DNA of 43,238 nt from Micromonospora sp. CP22 (GTDB lineage: Bacteria > Actinomycetota > Actinomycetes > Mycobacteriales > Micromonosporaceae), in the NCBI RefSeq assembly GCF_009712475.1, contig NZ_VCJO01000028.1, positions 1 to 43,238 on the forward strand, read 5' to 3'. The position numbers and the translations under genes were made by a program. Below the pieces are notes generated by a model. That model ran no database searches, was not told where the DNA came from, and saw only the letters and a program-made list of their open reading frames with translations. Each line of letters starts with the position of its first letter. Position 1 is the first letter of the stretch. This document shows, in pieces, positions 6,721 to 15,678 of this stretch.

Positions 6721-8534
6721 CCAGCGTCCCCGTCCGAGCCCCGGATCCACAGGCCGGCGCCACCCTGGCACCGCAGGAGAAGCCGGCGTCCTCCTCGCCG
6801 CCACCCGCCCGCAGATCGCCGATCGACCGGCTGGCCTGGCTGCTCGTGCCGGTGCTGGCCTTCTACGCCTTGACGCTCGCCTACCCTGTCGTCAGGTTAG
6901 CCGCCCAGAGCGTTCCCGACGGCGACCCGTTGCGCCACTATCGCACCCTGCTCACCGAGCCGCTCTACCTGGAAGCGCTCGGCCGCACCTTCATCTATGC
7001 CTCGGTGGCGATGCTCGGCGCGCTCATCATCGGCTATCCGCTGGCCTATCTGATGTCGCACGGACCTCGGCTGGCCCGGGCCGTGGTCACCACCCTCATC
7101 GTCATCCCGTTCTTCGTCGCGCTGCTGGTGCGGACCTTCGGGTGGATGACCATTTTCGCCCGCAACGGGCCCATCAACAAGCTGCTGCTGGGCCTCGGCG
7201 TGGTCGATGAGCCAGTGCAGCTGATGTACACCCAGCAGGCGGTGCTGCTCGGCATGATCGCCGTTCTGCTGCCGTACATGGTGCTGCCGCTCTACACCGT
7301 CATGCGCCGCATCGATCCGCGTCTGACGCAGGCGGCGAACGGGCTCGGTGCCGGTGGTCCGGCCGCCTTCGCCTTCGTCTTCCTGCCGCTGAGCATCCCC
7401 GGTGTGCTCGCCGGCTGCGTGCTGGTGTTCATGCTCGGCCTGGGCTTCTTCATCACTCCGGACCTGCTCGGCGGCTCAGGTGAACAGGTCTACCCGGTCC
7501 TGCTCAACCGGACCCTCACCACCGCCGTCGGCGAACCCGCGTTCGCCTCCGCCATGTCGATGGTGCTGCTGGTGGCCTCCTTCATCGTGTTGCTGGCCGT
7601 GTCGCGGGTGGTGCCCCTCAGCGCGATCTGGCGCCCGGAGAGCGCCGCCGTGTCCCGCCGCTCCGGCCGTGCCCTGGACGCGGGCTGGCGCCGCGTGAAC
7701 CTGCTGATGCGCATCAGCCGGCTACCGTCGATCGTCTACCGCGCCCCCGGCCACGTGCTGGCCGGCGTCGGGTTGGCGCTGTGTCTGGTACCGATGCTCG
7801 CCGCCGTGCTGATGTCCTTCCAACGCTCGACCTTCGCCGAGTTCCCGTCGACCGATCTGACCACCGACTGGTATCGGGAGTTCCTGGCCGACCCGAGGTG
7901 GGTGGACGCCTTCCTCACCAGCATCCGGCTGGGTGTCGTGGTGGCGCTCGTCGTCACCACCCTCAGCACTCTCGCGGCGCTGGCGCTGGTTCGGGGGACC
8001 TTTCCCGGCAAGGATCTGATCATGGGGGTGATCGCCACCCCGCTGATCATCCCGAGTGTGGCACTCGCCTTCGGGCTCTATCTGGTGCTGTTCAATCTGC
8101 GGCTGGACGGGACCTTCGCCGGGCTGGTCATCGGGCACGCCATTCCTGCGGTGCCGCTGGTCACCCTGATCCTCGTGGCCAACCTGCGCGCCTTCGACTA
8201 CCGCCTGGAGCAGGCCGCCCGCGGTCTTGGCGCGTCCCCGCTGCGGGCCTTCCTCACGGTCACCCTCCCGGTGCTGCGTCCGGGCTTCCTCGTCGCCGCC
8301 TTCTTCGGGTTCCTGACCAGTTTCGACGAGCTCGTCTTCACGATCAGTCTCGCCGGCACCGGGCTGCGGACCCTCCCGTTGCGGCTCTGGGAGGACCTGC
8401 ATGTGCGCTTCTCGCCGATCCTCGCCGTCGTCTCCGTCGCCGAGATGCTCGTGGTGATCACCGTGCTCGGCGTGGTCGCGCTGATGATGCGCCTGCGCCA
8501 GCGTCGTACCGGTATGAAGGGATCGATCCTGTGA
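6717..8534 (+). CDS. Fused double permease of polyamine-type ABC importer
   Basis: The protein is 605 aa, starting at a GTG that overlaps the stop of the ATPase gene by 4 bases. It is two binding-protein-dependent permease domains in one chain. The N-half (about 30-305) resembles PotB and carries an EAA-like loop at QAANGLGAGGP. The C-half (about 340-600) resembles PotC with the loop EQAARGLGASP. Each half shows about six hydrophobic segments, and a basic linker near SRRSGRALDAGWRR joins them. In most PotABCD systems these are separate genes of about 280 aa each, so this is a natural fusion. It would form the whole membrane channel for the ATPase encoded upstream. Confidence 0.92.
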   Translation: MTSVPVRAPDPQAGATLAPQEKPASSSPPPARRSPIDRLAWLLVPVLAFYALTLAYPVVRLAAQSVPDGDPLRHYRTLLTEPLYLEALGRTFIYASVAMLGALIIGYPLAYLMSHGPRLARAVVTTLIVIPFFVALLVRTFGWMTIFARNGPINKLLLGLGVVDEPVQLMYTQQAVLLGMIAVLLPYMVLPLYTVMRRIDPRLTQAANGLGAGGPAAFAFVFLPLSIPGVLAGCVLVFMLGLGFFITPDLLGGSGEQVYPVLLNRTLTTAVGEPAFASAMSMVLLVASFIVLLAVSRVVPLSAIWRPESAAVSRRSGRALDAGWRRVNLLMRISRLPSIVYRAPGHVLAGVGLALCLVPMLAAVLMSFQRSTFAEFPSTDLTTDWYREFLADPRWVDAFLTSIRLGVVVALVVTTLSTLAALALVRGTFPGKDLIMGVIATPLIIPSVALAFGLYLVLFNLRLDGTFAGLVIGHAIPAVPLVTLILVANLRAFDYRLEQAARGLGASPLRAFLTVTLPVLRPGFLVAAFFGFLTSFDELVFTISLAGTGLRTLPLRLWEDLHVRFSPILAVVSVAEMLVVITVLGVVALMMRLRQRRTGMKGSIL

Positions 8535-9937
8535 ACCGTGACTACCTGAGCATCGACCCCCGCAGCGGCGAACCGATCGCCGGCACCCCGACCCTGACCC
8601 CCGACGAGACCTCCCGCACCATCGACGGGGCCGCCCGCGCTCAGCGGCACTGGCGTGAGCGTCCCACGGCGCAGCGCGTCGAGGCGCTACGTGCCCTCTC
8701 CGACGCCCTCGGCGACGCCCGGGACGAACTGGCGGGTCTGCTCGTACGCGAGATCGGCAAACCGATCGCGCAGTCGGCGGCCGAGGTCGACAAGTGCCGG
8801 GCACTGTGCGACGGGTTCGCCGACCAGGCCGAGACCCTGCTCGCCGACCGGCGCCCCCTGGCCGGGGACCTGCCGGCGCGCATCCGGCTGCGTCCCACCG
8901 GAGTGATCCTCGGCGTCATGCCGTGGAACTTCCCGTACTGGCAGACGCTGCGCTTCGCGGTGCCGAACCTGTTGCTCGGCAACGCCTGTCTGATCAAACC
9001 CGCGCCGAACGCCGCGCTGTCCACACTCGCCCTCGGCGACGTCGTCGCGCGGGCCGGGCTGCCGGCCGGGACGCTGTCGCCGCTGCTCGTCGCCGAGTCG
9101 GCCGTGGCCGACGTGATCGCGCATCCGGCCGTCGCCGGCGTCTCGGTCACCGGCAGCGTCACCGCGGGTGCGGCAGTCGCGGCCGTGGCGGGTGCGGCGG
9201 TCAAGAAGGTCGTGCTTGAACTCGGCGGGTCCGACCCGTTCATCGTGCTGGCCGACGCGGACGTCGACGCCGCCGCGTCCGCTGCCGCCCGGTCCCGGCT
9301 GGGCAACGGCGGGCAGAGTTGTGTGGCGGCCAAGCGGTTCATCGTCGAGCGGCCGGTCGCCGAGGCATTCCTCGCCGCGTTGACCGAACAGTTCGCCGCA
9401 CAGCGGGTCGGCGACCCCGCGGATCCCCGTACCACCGTCGGCCCGCTGGCCCGCGCCGACCTGCGCGACCTGCTGCACAGCCAGGTCCGGGAGTCCGTCC
9501 GCGCTGGGGCCCGGGTGCTCACCGGCGGCGAACCGGTCGCCGGGCCCGGCTTCTACTATCCGCCCACCATCCTCACCGACGTTCCCGTCGACGCACCCGT
9601 GTGGCGGGACGAGACCTTCGGGCCGGTGGCGCCGGTGTTGGTCGCCGACAGCGAGCAGGAACTGCTCCGGCTCGCCGACAGCGACGAGTACGGACTGGGG
9701 GCGAGCGTGTGGACGGCGTCGCCGGAACGCGCCGACCGTCTCGCCGGAGCTCTTGACGCCGGCATGGTCTTCGTCAACGAGATCGTGCAGAGCGACTGGC
9801 GGTTGCCCTTCGGCGGCGTCCGTCGTTCCGGTATCGGCCGTGAACTCGCCGCCGACGGGATCAGCGAGTTCGCCAACATCCAGACCCACTGGCACGGCCG
9901 CCCGTCCGGCCTGCCGTCGCCCACACCGCAGCAGTAG
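8531..9937 (+). CDS. NAD(P)-dependent aldehyde dehydrogenase, succinate-semialdehyde type
   Basis: The protein is 468 aa, starting at a GTG that overlaps the permease stop (GTGA). Aldehyde dehydrogenase landmarks are clear: PWNFPYWQ near residue 132, the KPAPN cofactor region, the catalytic Glu in LELGGSDPF, the catalytic Cys in GNGGQSCVAAKRF, and the C-terminal FGGVRRSGIGREL. The overall pattern is closest to the GabD/Sad group, which oxidises succinate semialdehyde to succinate. Beside a polyamine-type importer and a class III transaminase it fits the last step of a putrescine- or GABA-like route: amine to aldehyde to acid. The substrate is inferred from context. Confidence 0.88.
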   Translation: MNRDYLSIDPRSGEPIAGTPTLTPDETSRTIDGAARAQRHWRERPTAQRVEALRALSDALGDARDELAGLLVREIGKPIAQSAAEVDKCRALCDGFADQAETLLADRRPLAGDLPARIRLRPTGVILGVMPWNFPYWQTLRFAVPNLLLGNACLIKPAPNAALSTLALGDVVARAGLPAGTLSPLLVAESAVADVIAHPAVAGVSVTGSVTAGAAVAAVAGAAVKKVVLELGGSDPFIVLADADVDAAASAAARSRLGNGGQSCVAAKRFIVERPVAEAFLAALTEQFAAQRVGDPADPRTTVGPLARADLRDLLHSQVRESVRAGARVLTGGEPVAGPGFYYPPTILTDVPVDAPVWRDETFGPVAPVLVADSEQELLRLADSDEYGLGASVWTASPERADRLAGALDAGMVFVNEIVQSDWRLPFGGVRRSGIGRELAADGISEFANIQTHWHGRPSGLPSPTPQQ

Positions 9938-10029
9938 TCACGCATCAGAAGTCACGTCGCTACCAGACGAACCGGGCGGGCCAGTCACCTGGACTAACGC
10001 GCCCTAGCGATGAAGTGGAGCCGATCGAG

Positions 10030-11229
10030 ATGACCCTACCTTTCGGACGATATTCACACCCCCGTCGGTCCGGCCGGACCGTACGCCAGTTGGCCGCCGC
10101 GGTGGCGGCGGTGACCGTACTGGCCGCGTGCGGCGGTGGCAACAGCGCGGACGGACCCGCCGCCGGTGACTTCGACGATCGCCCGTGGAACACCGGCGAC
10201 CTGAGCGGGAAGATCACCAACGTCGGTTTCGGTGGCACCTTCTCCGACGCCGAGTTCACCCACGTCTGGAAACCCTTCACCGGGATTACCGGCGTCGAGG
10301 TGGTCGAGGTGCCGTGGTCGACCGACATCTACAACCGGATCGAGAGCCAGGTCGCCGCCGGTCGGGTCGACATCGACCAGTTCAGTGTGACCGCCGGCAA
10401 CTACGAGCAGTTCGCGGAGTGCTGTCTGGAGGACATCGACTACTCGCTGTTCCCGAAGTCGGTGCTCGACTCGATGGACGACAAGTACAAGTTGCCCAAG
10501 GCGGTCGGGTACGCTGAGGCGTCGATCGTCCTGGCCTACAACCTCGACGCGTACCCGAATGCCGAGTCGCAGCCCAAGTCGTGGGCCGACTTCTGGGATG
10601 TCGGGCGGTTCCCCGGCAAGCGCTCGCTGCAGAACTTCGAGCCGGTCAAGGTGATCGAAGCAGCGCTGCTGGCCGACGGGGTCGAACCGGAGCAGATGTA
10701 CCCGCTCGACTTCGACCGGGCGTTCCGCAAGCTGGAGCAGATCAAGCCGCACATCGTGAAGTGGTGGGGTTCCGGCACCGAGGCGCAGCAACTGCTCGCC
10801 ACCGGTGAGGCCACCATGGTCGCCATGTCCAACGCTCGTATCGAGGATCTCATCGATCAGGGCGCCAAGGTCGCGTACACCCTGAACCAGGCCCTGGCCC
10901 ACGTGGACTTCCTCGCCGTACCGAAGGGCGCGCCGAACGCGAAGGCGTCGATGGCCAGCATCGCCTTCCGGTTCGAGCCGAGCATCGGCGCCCGGATCGG
11001 TGAGGCCTGGCGGCAGCCGATCCCCTCGACCGCCATCTACGACGCGGCCGACAAGAAGCTCGCCGACCGCTGGACGACATCCACCAACGACGTCCCCGAG
11101 CTGGGTGGCGTACCCAACGACATCACCTTCCGGATCGATTCCTTCTTCTGGTACAAGCCGTACGCGGGCACCGACCGCAGCAACTACGACGTGGTCAACG
11201 AACGGTTCCAGAGCTTCATCGCCGGCTGA
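10030..11229 (+). CDS. Lipoprotein solute-binding protein, PotD-like
   Basis: The protein is 399 aa from the ATG at 10030, which has GGAG 9 bases upstream; the GTG at 10015 is in frame but less well placed. It has a signal peptide ending in the lipobox LAAC followed by a Gly-rich tether. The mature part has extracellular solute-binding family 1 features similar to PotD/PotF. These include GYAEASIVLAYNLDAYP, a block starting KSWADFWDVGRFPGKRSL, and KWWGSGTEAQQLLATGEA. It should capture the substrate outside the cell for the fused permease. It is separated from the other transporter genes by the dehydrogenase gene, an unusual order. Confidence 0.9.
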   Translation: MTLPFGRYSHPRRSGRTVRQLAAAVAAVTVLAACGGGNSADGPAAGDFDDRPWNTGDLSGKITNVGFGGTFSDAEFTHVWKPFTGITGVEVVEVPWSTDIYNRIESQVAAGRVDIDQFSVTAGNYEQFAECCLEDIDYSLFPKSVLDSMDDKYKLPKAVGYAEASIVLAYNLDAYPNAESQPKSWADFWDVGRFPGKRSLQNFEPVKVIEAALLADGVEPEQMYPLDFDRAFRKLEQIKPHIVKWWGSGTEAQQLLATGEATMVAMSNARIEDLIDQGAKVAYTLNQALAHVDFLAVPKGAPNAKASMASIAFRFEPSIGARIGEAWRQPIPSTAIYDAADKKLADRWTTSTNDVPELGGVPNDITFRIDSFFWYKPYAGTDRSNYDVVNERFQSFIAG

Positions 11230-11234
11230 CCGTG

Positions 11235-11267
11235 GTCGGGGCGGTCGCAGGATGCGACCGCCCCGAC
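11235..11267. terminator. Strong hairpin after the binding-protein gene
   Basis: GTCGGGGCGGTCGCA pairs perfectly (15 bp) with its complement across a 3-base loop, 6 bases after the stop codon at 11229. There is no U-tract, which is common in actinomycetes. It may attenuate read-through and so lower transaminase expression relative to the transporter. Confidence 0.7.
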
Positions 11268-11447
11268 GGACCACCCCTGCCACCACGCCATCCCACGCCG
11301 CGCCCCTCATCCCCACCTCCTCCGGTCGCTGCCCGTCGGAGCCGGCGCGCTCGCCCGCGCCTTTCGGCAGGTGCGCCGGTGCCGGTGTGGGCCACTTTGT
11401 CCGGAAGTGGGGTCAGCGCGGCGTCCGGGTCGACAAGGAGCTTGCCC

Positions 11448-12761
11448 GTGACCACGACATCGTCCAGCCGGATCTCACCGCCCGCCGCAGCCGACCGGCC
11501 GCCGGCCGCCTCCCGACTGTGGCATCCGTTCTCCAGCCTGGGTGGCACCCGCGCCAGCGAACTGACCCTTGTGGAGGGGAAGGGCGCGCAGGTGCGCGAC
11601 AAGGACGGAAACTGGTACCTCGATGCCACCGCGGCGCTCTGGTACGCCAACGTCGGCCATGGTCAGGCCCCGATCGCCGACGCCATCGCCGAACAGGCCC
11701 GACGTCTCGCGGCCTACTCCACCTTCGGCGACATGTCCAATCCGGCGGCGGCGGCACTTGCCGAGCAACTCGCCGATCTCGCTCCGTCGGCGGACCCGAT
11801 GGTCTTCTTCACCTCCGGTGGATCGGACGCGGTCGACACCGCCGTGAAAATGGTCCGGCGCTTCTGGACGCTGCGCGGCGAGATCGACCGGAGCGTCATC
11901 GTCTCCCGCAGCCTGTCCTACCACGGCATGCACGGGCACGGCACGTCCCTGGCCGGGATCGCCGCGAACAACGCCGGCTACGGCACGGCGCCCGACCCGG
12001 AGTTCGTGCGGGTGCCGCACGACGACGCCGGGGCACTGCGGCGCGTCATCGACGAACTGGGTTCGTCGCGGGTGGCGGCCTTCTTCGTGGAACCGATCAT
12101 CGGCGCCGGTGGTGTGTACCCGCCACCACCCGGCTATCTGACCGAGGTGGCGCAGATCTGCCGGAGCGCCGGTGTGCTGCTGGTCGCCGACGAGGTCGTC
12201 ACCGGCTTCGGTCGTACCGGCGACTGGTTCGCCTCGGCCAGCTACGGCATCGAACCGGACCTGTTGCTCTTCGCCAAGGGCGTCACCTCCGGCTACGTGC
12301 CGCTGGGCGGGGTGATCGCCGACCGTGGATTCTGGGAGGTGTTCGCCGACGCCACGGCGGGGGTCTTCCGCCACGGTTACACCTATTCGGGCCACGCGGT
12401 CGCCTGCGCGGCCGCGCTCGCCAACCTGCGGTTGCTGGTCGAGCAGGACCTTCTGGCCCGGGCGGCCGTGCTGGCTGAGGAGCTCGCCGTGCGACTGCCC
12501 CGCCTGGCCGAGCTGCCCGGGGTGCGTGAGGTTCGCTGCGCGGGACTGCTCGGCGCGATCGCCCTGGACACCGTCCGGGATCCCGCCCTGCCCGAACGCG
12601 TGGTAAGGCAGGCCCGCGCCGCAGGCGTGCTGACCCGGGTGATCAATGGCGACAGCGTGCAGCTGTCACCAGCCTTTGTGCTCACCGACGAGCAGCTCGG
12701 TCAGCTCGTCGACCGGCTCGCCGAGGCGATCACGGCGGCGGATTCGGTGCGGACCGGCTGA
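11448..12761 (+). CDS. Class III PLP aminotransferase
   Basis: The protein is 437 aa, starting at the GTG at 11448 with AAGGAG 7 bases upstream; the longer open frame before it is Pro/Ser/Arg-rich and not conserved-looking. Fold-type I motifs are present: WHPFSSL near the start, TSGGSDAVDTAVKM for phosphate binding, SRSLSYHGMHGHGTSLAG, the Asp in LLVADEVVTGFGRTG, and the PLP Lys in LLLFAKGVTSGY. The pattern fits omega-amine:pyruvate transaminases, the SpuC/taurine/beta-alanine group. It would convert a terminal amine to the aldehyde oxidised by the upstream dehydrogenase. It is the last gene of operon A, about 220 bases after a hairpin. Confidence 0.9.
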   Translation: MTTTSSSRISPPAAADRPPAASRLWHPFSSLGGTRASELTLVEGKGAQVRDKDGNWYLDATAALWYANVGHGQAPIADAIAEQARRLAAYSTFGDMSNPAAAALAEQLADLAPSADPMVFFTSGGSDAVDTAVKMVRRFWTLRGEIDRSVIVSRSLSYHGMHGHGTSLAGIAANNAGYGTAPDPEFVRVPHDDAGALRRVIDELGSSRVAAFFVEPIIGAGGVYPPPPGYLTEVAQICRSAGVLLVADEVVTGFGRTGDWFASASYGIEPDLLLFAKGVTSGYVPLGGVIADRGFWEVFADATAGVFRHGYTYSGHAVACAAALANLRLLVEQDLLARAAVLAEELAVRLPRLAELPGVREVRCAGLLGAIALDTVRDPALPERVVRQARAAGVLTRVINGDSVQLSPAFVLTDEQLGQLVDRLAEAITAADSVRTG

Positions 12762-12807
12762 CCGCCGACCGGACCGGTGCACCGCGCCGGGTCCGGTCGG
12801 CGGTCAG
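12758..12807 (+). terminator. Terminator of operon A
   Basis: An 18-bp perfect stem (12758-12775 with 12790-12807, 14-base loop) that starts inside the stop codon of the transaminase gene. It is followed directly by a second hairpin for the opposing gene. Confidence 0.75.
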
Positions 12808-12811
12808 TGCT

Positions 12812-12856
12812 CACGCGCGGGCGGACGCAGAGCTCAACCGCGTCCGCCCGCGCGTG
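12812..12856 (-). terminator. Terminator of the LacI-type gene
   Basis: CACGCGCGGGCGGACGC (12812-12828) pairs perfectly over 17 bp with 12840-12856 across an 11-base loop. One arm lies in the last codons of the minus-strand regulator gene, so it probably terminates that transcript. Confidence 0.7.
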
Positions 12857-13913
12857 CCCCGCAGGTGTCGCGGATGACCAACTCGGCCGGGAGTACCTCG
12901 TCGACCGCCGGGCCCTGCCGGTCGTCGCCGATGCGGCGCATCAGCAGGTCGAAGGCGCGACGCCCCATCTCGGGCGCCGGTTGGCGCACAGTGGTCAGCC
13001 CGATTCCCTTCAACGCCGCCACCGGCACGTCGTCGAAGCCGACCACGGCGATGTCCTGCGGCACCCGGATCCGGCGGTCGTGCAGGGCGTCGATGCAGCC
13101 GAGCGCGATGACGTCGTCGGCGCAGACGATGGCCGAGGGCGGCTGGGCGGTGGTGACCAGCCGATGCGCCGTGATCCCTCCGCTGAGGTGGGTGAAGTCG
13201 CCGTGTACGACCAGATCGGGGTCGATGTCCAGGCCGGCCTCGATCATCGCCTGCTGGTATCCGTCGAATCTGAGTTGATTGGTCGAGGTGTCCGCCCGCC
13301 CGCCGGCGAAGGCGATCCGGCGGTGGCCGAGCCGGATCAGATGCTCCGTGGCGATCGCGCCGCCGCGCTGGTTGTCGATGTGGACGCTGTCGAGCGTACC
13401 GCCCGGCAGGGTCCGGTTGACCAGTACGACCGGTGTTCCCGCGCGGATCACCCGCTGCAGGTCGTCGGCGCCGCTCTGCAGCGCCGAGGTGAGGATCGCC
13501 CCATCGACCTGGTGCTCCACCAGCAGCTTGAGGTAGTCCATCTGTCGGCGCGGGCTCTCCTGGGTGTTGCCGAGCACGACGTTGTAGTCGTGCTCGGCGG
13601 CGGTGGCCACGATCGCCTCGATAAGCTGGGGATAGAACGGGTTGGTGATGTTGGAGACCACCAGGCCGATGAGCTGGCTGCGGCCGGTTATCAGGGTGCG
13701 GGCCGCGGCGTTGGGCGTGTAACGCAGCTGTTCCATCGCGGCGAGAACCCGGTTGCGGGTGACCGCGGTGATCCGGGGATGGTTGTTCAGCACCCGGGAG
13801 ACCGTCGACTGCGACACTCCGGCCAGCCTGGCGATGTCGTGGCTGCTCACCTTCCGGCGTTGTCCGGGTGGCGGGGCCGCGACATCGGGTCCACTAGTCA
13901 TCTCGTCATCCAT
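12834..13913 (-). CDS. LacI-family transcriptional regulator
   Basis: The protein is 359 aa. The N-terminal HTH is typical, with SSHDIARLAGVSQSTVSRVL at about residues 23-42, and the hinge-helix region is NAAARTLITGRSQLIGLVV. A periplasmic-binding-protein-like effector domain follows, with NITNPFYPQLIEAI, VDGAILTSA, and the C-terminal VVGFDDVPVAALKGIGLTTVRQP reduced to the family core. It is a repressor (family knowledge) that should respond to a small molecule of the neighbouring pathway. It lies between operons A and B, is divergent from B, and near-identical operator-like sites occur beside both. An N-terminal extension of about 20 residues precedes the HTH; a start at the second Met (residue 5) is also possible. 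Confidence 0.93.
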   Translation of the reverse strand: MDDEMTSGPDVAAPPPGQRRKVSSHDIARLAGVSQSTVSRVLNNHPRITAVTRNRVLAAMEQLRYTPNAAARTLITGRSQLIGLVVSNITNPFYPQLIEAIVATAAEHDYNVVLGNTQESPRRQMDYLKLLVEHQVDGAILTSALQSGADDLQRVIRAGTPVVLVNRTLPGGTLDSVHIDNQRGGAIATEHLIRLGHRRIAFAGGRADTSTNQLRFDGYQQAMIEAGLDIDPDLVVHGDFTHLSGGITAHRLVTTAQPPSAIVCADDVIALGCIDALHDRRIRVPQDIAVVGFDDVPVAALKGIGLTTVRQPAPEMGRRAFDLLMRRIGDDRQGPAVDEVLPAELVIRDTCGARAGGRG

Positions 13914-14007
13914 CGCATCAGTGGTCTGTGCGCTCGTATTGGCCGGTCAGGCCCGCGATGTCGCGGTGGGGGTGGTCTTGACGACGGCCAACGCATCATA
14001 GCACCAT

Positions 14008-14019
14008 GCATACGTATTC
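14008..14019. promoter_or_regulatory. Candidate LacI-family operator, lacI/operon B
   Basis: GCATACGTATTC lies in the 166-base divergent region between the LacI-type gene and the TPP enzyme gene. It is the reverse complement of the site at 5507-5518. It could give autoregulation together with control of operon B. Confidence 0.6.
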
Positions 14020-14079
14020 CGAGCCGCCTGGGCATGGCGGATTCAACCATGACCGTCGACCCCTGCGGCAGGAGTGGTG

Positions 14080-15678
14080 ATGACCTTCCGAACAACCCTC
14101 GGCACCGCCGTGGTGCGTGCCCTGGCCGCCGGGGGAGTGGACCGCATCTTCGGCATCCCCGGCTCCCACACCCTCGGTCTCTACCGTGCGCTCGACACCG
14201 CCCGTGTCGAGCACGTCACCGCTCGACACGAGCAGGGGGCCGGGTTCATGGCCGACGGCGCAACCCGCGCGAGTGGACGGGTCGCGGCCTGCTCGGTCAT
14301 CTGCGGTCCCGGGGTGGCCAATGTGGCCACCGCGATCGGGCAGGCGTACTCGGACGCGGTGCCGATGCTCGTGCTCGCCGGTGACCTGTCCCGGGCGGAA
14401 CGGGGCGGTCGCGGCGGACACGCCCACGAACTGCGTGACCAGGACGCCCTGCTCCGCGCCGTCACCGACCGGGTGACCCGGGCCAGCGAACCCGAGGACG
14501 TCCTGCACGCGCTCCACGACGCGTTGACCCCACGCCGGTGGGGACGTCCCGGCCCGGCCGTGGTCCAGGTCCCGCAGGACCTCTGGGACGCCCCCGTCGA
14601 CCCGCCCGGGCCGGACACGAGCGTCGCCCCGGCGCGCCGGCCGCTGCCGGCCGATCCCGGCGCCGTCGACGAGGCCGTGGCGATGCTCGCCGCCGCCCAC
14701 CGGCCGGTGATCGTCGCCGGCGGGGGCGCCGCGGGCGCCGCCGAGGACCTGCGCACCCTCGCCGAACGACTCGACGCCCCGGTGCTGACCACCCTCAACG
14801 GCAAGGGCACGATCGACGCCCGGCACCGGCTGCACGCCGGAATCGTCACCCAGCAGTACGGCGTTCCGCACGGTGCCGCGCAGGCCCTGCTCACCGGCGC
14901 GGACGTGGTGCTGGCGGTCGCCACCGAGCTCGGCCCGACGGACTTCTGGGCATCCCGTCCACGGCTGACCGGTCGGCTGATCCACGTCGACGTGGACCCG
15001 GTGGCCATCGGTCGTCACCTGCCCGCCGACGTCGCGGTCGCCGCGGATGTCGCCACCGTCCTCGCCGAGATGGCCGAACGGCTGCCGACGGCGCACCGAT
15101 CCAGCACCGAGCGTGCCGCCACCTGCCGCCGGCGGATCCTGGACGAGGCGGCGCCGCTCGCTGCGCCGTACGCCCCGTGGATCGCGGCGCTGCGCCGGAG
15201 CATGCCTGACGACGCCTGTCTCGCCGTCGACTCGACCAGCGCCAACTACTACGGGGCGACGCCACTGTTCCCGGTGCACCGCCCCCGTGGCTGGCTCAAC
15301 CCGTCCGGGCTGGGCACCCTCGGCTACGCCGTGCCGGCGGCCATCGGCGCGGCGGTGGCCACCCCGGGACGGCCCACCGTGGCGCTGGTCGGCGACGGCG
15401 GGCTCATGTTCACCCTGACCGAGTTGCTGGTCGCCGCGGAACGGGACATCCCACTGGTCACCGTCGTCTGGCGCAACGGCGGTTTCGGCGAGATCGCCCG
15501 GTTGCTGGAGGAGCAGGGTGCCGGACCGGTCGGCTGTCGCCAGCGCGCGCCCGACTATCCGGCGCTGGCCGCCGCTTTCGGTTGTCGGTACGCCGAGCCG
15601 CAGACCCCGGCCGAGTTCGCCGCCGCCGTGGCCGGTGGACTCGATGCCAGCGGCCCGACCCTGGTGGTGGTGCCGTGA
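14080..15678 (+). CDS. Thiamine-diphosphate enzyme, acetolactate-synthase-like
   Basis: The protein is 532 aa from the ATG at 14080, preceded by GGAG at 5 bases. The N-terminal PYR domain has GIPGSHTLGLY and the catalytic Glu in ARHEQGAGFMADG. The central domain has PVIVAGGGAAGAAEDL. The C-terminal PP domain has VGDGGLMFTLTEL with the Mg-binding GDG...N at WRNGGFGE. The family includes acetolactate synthase, benzoylformate and other 2-oxoacid decarboxylases, and sulfoacetaldehyde acetyltransferase. Because an aldehyde dehydrogenase gene overlaps its stop, decarboxylation of a 2-oxoacid to an aldehyde is the most natural reading, but this is inference. No small regulatory subunit gene is nearby, which argues against a biosynthetic acetolactate synthase. 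Confidence 0.88.
   Translation: MTFRTTLGTAVVRALAAGGVDRIFGIPGSHTLGLYRALDTARVEHVTARHEQGAGFMADGATRASGRVAACSVICGPGVANVATAIGQAYSDAVPMLVLAGDLSRAERGGRGGHAHELRDQDALLRAVTDRVTRASEPEDVLHALHDALTPRRWGRPGPAVVQVPQDLWDAPVDPPGPDTSVAPARRPLPADPGAVDEAVAMLAAAHRPVIVAGGGAAGAAEDLRTLAERLDAPVLTTLNGKGTIDARHRLHAGIVTQQYGVPHGAAQALLTGADVVLAVATELGPTDFWASRPRLTGRLIHVDVDPVAIGRHLPADVAVAADVATVLAEMAERLPTAHRSSTERAATCRRRILDEAAPLAAPYAPWIAALRRSMPDDACLAVDSTSANYYGATPLFPVHRPRGWLNPSGLGTLGYAVPAAIGAAVATPGRPTVALVGDGGLMFTLTELLVAAERDIPLVTVVWRNGGFGEIARLLEEQGAGPVGCRQRAPDYPALAAAFGCRYAEPQTPAEFAAAVAGGLDASGPTLVVVP

Noticed and set aside
12777..14384. Long open frames opposite the LacI gene and in other frames of operons A-D
   Set aside because: In DNA this GC-rich, long antisense frames arise from codon bias. 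Their products are Arg/Pro/Gly-rich without motifs, while the opposite-strand proteins have full family signatures.
11448..15678. Taurine pathway (taurine transaminase plus sulfoacetaldehyde acetyltransferase)
   Set aside because: No phosphate acetyltransferase or sulfite-handling genes are present, the TPP enzyme is shorter than that family, and the two genes are in different operons.
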